A DNA stretch of 64,000 bases from Sphingobacteriales bacterium. GTDB lineage: Bacteria; Bacteroidota; Bacteroidia; Chitinophagales; CAIOSU01. The notes under the pieces were generated by a model. That model saw only the letters and a list, made by a program, of their open reading frames with translations, had not been told where the DNA came from and searched no databases. The stretch covers positions 434,001 to 498,000 of the forward strand of contig JAIXUD010000022.1 of NCBI GenBank assembly GCA_027483645.1, given 5' to 3'. Of the stretch, positions 60,284 through 64,000 are shown one piece after another (position 1 is the stretch's first letter; each line of letters starts with the position of its first letter). The position numbers were made by a program, and so were the translations under genes.

Positions 60284-61099
60284 ATGAAAATATACATTGC
60301 TTTCATTTTTGTAGTCGTGTTAAGTGAGTATTCCTGTCAAAACTCCTCCCTACCAAATAATAAACCTCATAAAGATGATAGCTCTGGCAAATTTGGGCTG
60401 ATAAATACTTATCCTGCAATTATGGATACAGCGGTCTTTATTCAAGAGCTAAAGGAAACATTTGACTTAAGTATAGAAAATACTAACCTTGAAATTGAAG
60501 TAATCACCGCATTTCAAAAAGTAAAAGTATTTGGGTCAAACGAGACTTACTATTTAATAGAATACGACTATAAAATTGGCTCTGGTGCTGGGTATCCTTG
60601 GAAATATCAACTTGTGTTGGATGAAACAGGAAAATTAATCCAATTGTTTTCCGCACAACGGTGCGAACTGGTGGAGGTGTTTCCGAATGAAAACCCATTC
60701 CTGCTGATATTAAACGTAACGTATAAAGGGAACGGATATCACGAACTGTATGTAGTACAAGCCGACACCCTTGAAAATGTTTTGGAAAGCGACATTAACA
60801 CCTACGATATTCACGAGGATATGCAAATATACCGACCGGGTGAATTAACTCTCACCATCAATGACTGGAATAAAGATGGCGTAAATGATTTGTCTTTCAA
60901 GGGTAATATTATCTTCTTAAGCGGGATAACCGATGATGGATTGGATTATGATGTGACGGTGATTGATGGAAAAAGTATCCCATTCACTGTAGATAATCCT
61001 TTCAAGGTAAAGCCAGTGGAATTGATATTTCTGTACAATGAAAAAACCAAACACTTCAGTGCAAAAGAGGATTATAGCGGTATCCGCTCTTTACCTTAG
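60284..61099 (+). CDS. Hypothetical lipoprotein
   Basis: I do not recognise this protein. From the ATG at 60284 (MKIYIAFIFVVVLSEYSCQN) it has 271 residues, with a likely lipidated Cys18; the -3 to -1 residues E-Y-S are not a classical lipobox, so lipidation is probable but not certain. The body is strand-rich, including VKVFGSNETYYLIEYDYKIG and PWKYQLVLDETGKLIQLFSA, and contains NDWNKDGVNDLSFKG, a calcium-loop-like Asp/Asn pattern. The open frame extends upstream to 60251, but the added residues precede the signal peptide. The gene is AT-rich compared with miaA and lpdA. Confidence 0.75.
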   Translation: MKIYIAFIFVVVLSEYSCQNSSLPNNKPHKDDSSGKFGLINTYPAIMDTAVFIQELKETFDLSIENTNLEIEVITAFQKVKVFGSNETYYLIEYDYKIGSGAGYPWKYQLVLDETGKLIQLFSAQRCELVEVFPNENPFLLILNVTYKGNGYHELYVVQADTLENVLESDINTYDIHEDMQIYRPGELTLTINDWNKDGVNDLSFKGNIIFLSGITDDGLDYDVTVIDGKSIPFTVDNPFKVKPVELIFLYNEKTKHFSAKEDYSGIRSLP

Positions 61100-61135
61100 T
61101 ACCCAAAATCATACTTTAAACTGCCGTAGTTAAGA

Positions 61136-61170
61136 GTCTTGTGTCTTGTGTCTAGTATCTTGTGTCTAAT
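61136..61170. repeat. Heptamer array, AGACACA family
   Basis: Units GTCTTGT, GTCTTGT, GTCTAGT, ATCTTGT, GTCTAAT lie 39 nt upstream of the lpdA ATG. The open frame of lpdA extends into the array through a GTG at 61162. Confidence 0.8.
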
Positions 61171-61209
61171 CTTCCTAATTTAGCCCTCGCAACAAAGCAA
61201 CCTTTACCG

Positions 61210-62598
61210 ATGAATTTTGATGTAATAGTATTGGGCAGCGGCCCAGGAGGATATGTAGCAGCGATACGCGCTTCGCAATTGGGCCTTAAAACGGCTGTTA
61301 TCGAGAAAGCTGAACTTGGCGGCGTATGCCTCAACTGGGGCTGTATACCCACCAAGGCTTTGCTGAAGAGCGCGCAGGTGTTTGAATACCTAAGCCATGC
61401 GGCAGACTACGGCATCAAGGTACAAGGTGGCGAGGCCGACTTTGGCGCAGTAATAAAGCGCAGCCGTGATGTTGCTGGCCAAATGAGCAACGGCGTGCAG
61501 TTTCTCCTAAAAAAGAACAAGATTGAGGTGATTGCCGGCGAAGGAAAGGTAAAACCGGGCAAGAAAGTTGCCGTAAAAGGCGCTGATGGAAAGACTACCG
61601 AGTATACTGCCAAACATATCATTATTGCCACCGGTGGCCGCAGCAAAGAGCTGCCAAACCTGAAGCAAGACGGCAAAAAAGTAGTAGGCTACCGCGAAGC
61701 CATGGTATTGCCAACCCAGCCTAAGAGCTTGATAATAGTAGGTGCTGGGGCGATAGGCGTAGAGTTTGCCTACTTCTACCGCACCATGGGCACCGAAGTA
61801 ACCATAGTAGAGTACTTGCCACGCCTAGTGCCAGTGGAGGACGAGGAAGTGAGCAAAGAGCTGGAGCGCCAGTTCCGCAAGGCGGGCATTAAGGTAATGA
61901 CCGGTGCCAGCGTAGAAAGCCTGGATACCAAAGGCGATGGCGTAAAAGCTACCGTGAAAACCAGCAAAGGCACCGAAGAATTGCAAGCAGACATTGTGCT
62001 TTCTGCCGTCGGTTTTACCCCTAATATTGAGAACATTGGCTTGGAGGAAGTTGGCATTAAAGTAGATAAAGGCCTCATTGGCGTGGACGAATACTACCGC
62101 ACCAACGTGGAAGGCTACTACGCCATTGGCGATGTAGTGAAAGGTCAAGCATTGGCGCACGTGGCATCGGCGGAGGGCATTACTTGCGTGGAGGCTATTG
62201 CTGGTCATCACCCTGAAACGATTAATTATAATAACATACCGGGCTGCACCTACAGCCAGCCAGAGATAGCCAGTGTAGGCTATACCGAGGCCAAAGCCAA
62301 GGAAGCAGGATATGAGTTGAAAGTCGGTAAGTTTCCGTTTACCGCATCAGGTAAAGCTACAGCCGCAGGTGCACGCAGTGGCTTTGTGAAGCTTATTTTC
62401 GATGCCAAATATGGCGAATTGCTAGGTGCACACTTGATTGGTGCCAACGTAACCGAAATGATAGCCGAACTGGTAGTAGCCCGCAAACTGGAAACCACAG
62501 GCCACGAGCTCATTAAGAGCATCCACCCGCACCCAACCATGAGCGAAGCCATTATGGAAGCCGCTGCGGCCGCTTACGGTGAGGTGATACATCTTTAG
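61210..62598 (+). CDS. lpdA: Dihydrolipoyl dehydrogenase
   Basis: The 462-residue flavoprotein from the ATG at 61210 (MNFDVIVLGSGPGGYVAAIR) has the FAD motif GSGPGG, redox-active disulphide C40/C45 in GGVCLNWGCIPTKALL, NAD motif IIVGAGAIGVEFAYFY, a second FAD motif YYAIGDVVKGQALAHVASAE, and the active-site HPHPTMSEA with H441 and E446. It reoxidises dihydrolipoamide in 2-oxoacid dehydrogenase or glycine-cleavage complexes. The upstream GTG at 61162 is rejected because it adds a repeat-derived, non-conserved N-terminus. Partner E1/E2 genes are not in the window. The stop codon's last base starts a heptamer array. Confidence 0.96.
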   Translation: MNFDVIVLGSGPGGYVAAIRASQLGLKTAVIEKAELGGVCLNWGCIPTKALLKSAQVFEYLSHAADYGIKVQGGEADFGAVIKRSRDVAGQMSNGVQFLLKKNKIEVIAGEGKVKPGKKVAVKGADGKTTEYTAKHIIIATGGRSKELPNLKQDGKKVVGYREAMVLPTQPKSLIIVGAGAIGVEFAYFYRTMGTEVTIVEYLPRLVPVEDEEVSKELERQFRKAGIKVMTGASVESLDTKGDGVKATVKTSKGTEELQADIVLSAVGFTPNIENIGLEEVGIKVDKGLIGVDEYYRTNVEGYYAIGDVVKGQALAHVASAEGITCVEAIAGHHPETINYNNIPGCTYSQPEIASVGYTEAKAKEAGYELKVGKFPFTASGKATAAGARSGFVKLIFDAKYGELLGAHLIGANVTEMIAELVVARKLETTGHELIKSIHPHPTMSEAIMEAAAAAYGEVIHL

Positions 62599-62626
62599 TC
62601 CACGGACGACAGTCGATGGACCACGG
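62598..62626. repeat. Heptamer array, GTCGACG/GTCCACR family, at the lpdA stop
   Basis: Units GTCCACG, GACGACA, GTCGATG, GACCACG begin with the G of the lpdA stop codon TAG (62596-62598). Confidence 0.75.
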
Positions 62627-63167
62627 TTTTTGCATATCTCCAAAACGTACGTCATAGCGAGTATCAACCGCACCGCGGCTCGTCCGGAAACGGAGATGAT
62701 ATTTTTGCGAAAGCAAGCTGTCATCCTGAGCCGTGTCGAAGGGTGCCAGCGATTGCTAAGCGAGCCGGAGTTTTTCGCGAAGGCGAGCCATGGACGAGCA
62801 CTACTCTTGCAATTAGCCTAATGTTCCTCGAAGCTAGGAACCTCGTCAATACTCACTTTTGTCCTCTTATAAAATTTATGTCATAGGTAAGAGCGACTTT
62901 ACACGCTTCGCGCAATTGAGCAACGCAGCTACTTTCTCACTGCCTTTGCAGTAATCTCATACTATGGCGAAGGATGGTGGTAACCACTGAGGTAGACCGA
63001 ATTAAATAATGATTTCTCAGGTTTGTAGAGACTTTTCTTTGGGGGTAGGGATTACTGCCAAAAGCAGTGAGAAAGTAGCTTCGTCATTCCACTCCGCGAA
63101 AAGCTGCGTTTCATTCCTCGCAATGACGTTCAGATAAGGGTTTTTAAAGCAGTCCTTGGTCCTTCGT
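62627..63167. repeat. Non-coding gap with several dispersed repeats
   Basis: No gene is seen. It holds a TCATCCTGAGCCGTGTCGAAGGGTGC repeat at about 62721 (also near 11252), a truncated ACTCACTT repeat (62851-62864), a hairpin element with perfect 16-bp arms (62928-62943 and 63064-63079), and a short CGTCATT...AATGACG palindrome (63082-63128) related to the elements at 581 and 24578. Confidence 0.75.
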
Positions 63168-64000
63168 CTATTTCTTCGAAACTGGCTCCGTTTCCCAACC
63201 ATCATAGTACCCCGCATTTTTCATGGAGATATCGATTAGGCGTAAGGATTCAGCTTCTATGTTTTCGCGATCTACAGCGTGTTTTTTAGTAATGATGATG
63301 CCGTATTTTAGTTCGCCGTCATTTTCGCCTTTTCCAACAATCTTAAAACCTAGCAAACTTACTTCTTTCTCAAAATCATCCCTATCGCGCTCGGTGCGGA
63401 AGTTGGCGAAGTGCTCTACGGTGCGCGGCGCCGCCAAGCTATCGCCAGCCGCCGCCAACTCTTCCATCTTTAAGGAATTATACTGTATCTGCTCGGTGTA
63501 TTCATCAGGGTATACGCCAAAGTAGTTAAACCAATACGGGTCTAGCTCCAGTTGCGTTTGGAATACATAGCCAGGGAAGGCTGCCATCACATCCTTTACG
63601 GTCTTCTTAAAGTTGGTGGTATCTGCTAGATAGAAATAGTAATCACGGTTGCCCTCTGCTGTTACCATAGCATAGTATAAGCCACCAGCGCGCGATAGGG
63701 TAGTGGTCAGTTTATCTTCTATTTGCCAGAAAGTCTCTGGGTTTTTCAGTTCTTGCAAGCCAGTTTCATCAGGCTTTTGAAAGCGCAGCAACACCGATGC
63801 CTGGTATACATACCCTGTTGCTGGAGCGATGCGCTGTAAACCCAGATCTACCACCACGGCTGCGGGCTTTTCGCTAGCGGTTTCAGTGTTGAAGGTCGTC
63901 CACCGGCTTAGGTAGCCAGGTTTGGTTATCTGTGCCATGGCCACTTCACCAAGGCAAACTGATAGCAGTATTACCATCCAAACCAGTACTATTTGTTTGT
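63168..64000 (-). CDS. Secreted DUF695 / RraB-like protein (5' end cut by right edge)
   Basis: The visible part from the ATG at 63977 has 269 residues. The codons before it remain open to the window edge and read KQIVLVW, which would extend a signal peptide (KQIVLVWMVILLSVCLGEVA then MAQ). The true start is therefore probably just outside the window. A DUF695-type domain comes first (LSRWTTFNTETASEKPAAVV, then GGLYYAMVTAEGNRDYYFYL). An RraB-like C-terminal domain follows (TVEHFANFRTERDRDDFEKE, GIIITKKHAVDRENI, NAGYYDGWETEPV). RraB inhibits RNase E in Escherichia coli, but an exported protein cannot do that, so its role is unknown. Confidence 0.82.
   Translation of the reverse strand, partial: KQIVLVWMVILLSVCLGEVAMAQITKPGYLSRWTTFNTETASEKPAAVVVDLGLQRIAPATGYVYQASVLLRFQKPDETGLQELKNPETFWQIEDKLTTTLSRAGGLYYAMVTAEGNRDYYFYLADTTNFKKTVKDVMAAFPGYVFQTQLELDPYWFNYFGVYPDEYTEQIQYNSLKMEELAAAGDSLAAPRTVEHFANFRTERDRDDFEKEVSLLGFKIVGKGENDGELKYGIIITKKHAVDRENIEAESLRLIDISMKNAGYYDGWETEPVSKK

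Noticed and set aside
61162-61209. GTG start for lpdA at 61162
   Set aside because: The extension is partly repeat-derived and precedes the canonical MNFDVIVLGSGPGG start.

Overview
The window looks like the chromosome of a member of the Bacteroidota, probably a Chitinophagales/Sphingobacteriales/Flavobacteriales-type gliding or environmental lineage. The signs are type IX secretion (T9SS) sorting domains of types A and B, two PorP/SprF partner proteins, giant PKD-repeat adhesins, a TonB receptor with a carboxypeptidase-like N-terminal domain, Bacteroidota-style lipoproteins, and promoter-like TAnnTTTG boxes. Both ends cut genes: a VWA-domain protein on the left and a DUF695/RraB protein on the right.

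Layout. 1-3.5 kb: VWA protein, OPT transporter, small hypothetical. 3.5-9.3 kb: adhesin plus PorP/SprF operon. 9.4-15.5 kb: secreted GH13 glucosidase, an AT-rich KAP P-loop NTPase, and 1.5 kb of repeat-rich non-coding DNA. 15.5-24.5 kb: secreted M28 peptidase, FkbM methyltransferase, hutI, LEA-type lipoprotein, UBP zinc finger, pyrD, rarA. 24.8-36.5 kb: M1 aminopeptidase, a Ser/Thr kinase with WG repeats, and a second adhesin plus PorP/SprF operon whose SprF is fused to a coiled coil and SPOR-like domain. 36.7-48.4 kb: membrane hypothetical, mnmD, DUF4442, miaB, sigma-54 regulator, lptE, a T9SS type A protein, a TPR protein, corA. 48.5-55.6 kb: metalloprotease lipoprotein, then a possible phosphate locus (PhoX divergent from a TonB receptor and lipoprotein, with a Pho-box-like direct repeat between them). 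55.7-64 kb: cca, two RDD proteins, pRiA4b ORF-3 protein, miaA, lipoprotein, lpdA, DUF695/RraB protein.

The most unusual signal lies between the genes. Many gaps hold degenerate tandem arrays of 7-nt units (a few of 8 nt), about 4-9 units each. They fall into several unrelated word families (GTTACGR, AGACACA, TGTACAA, GTCGACG/GTCCACR, AATATGA, CAATTTT, GGTTGATT). Arrays of a family often occur as inverted pairs, either 40-110 bp apart (potential long hairpins) or on both sides of a single gene. Several arrays touch stop or start codons. One array forms the signal peptide of LptE and another lies in frame inside the next gene. I know of no described system that explains all of this; the heptanucleotide STRR repeats of cyanobacteria are the nearest precedent I can name. 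More conventional repeats are also present: two ~215-bp palindromic CGTCATTGCGAA elements, a perfect-arm palindrome at 14.4-14.6 kb, and a five-copy 23-bp direct repeat at 14.7-15.4 kb. I saw no tRNA, rRNA, CRISPR array or transposase.
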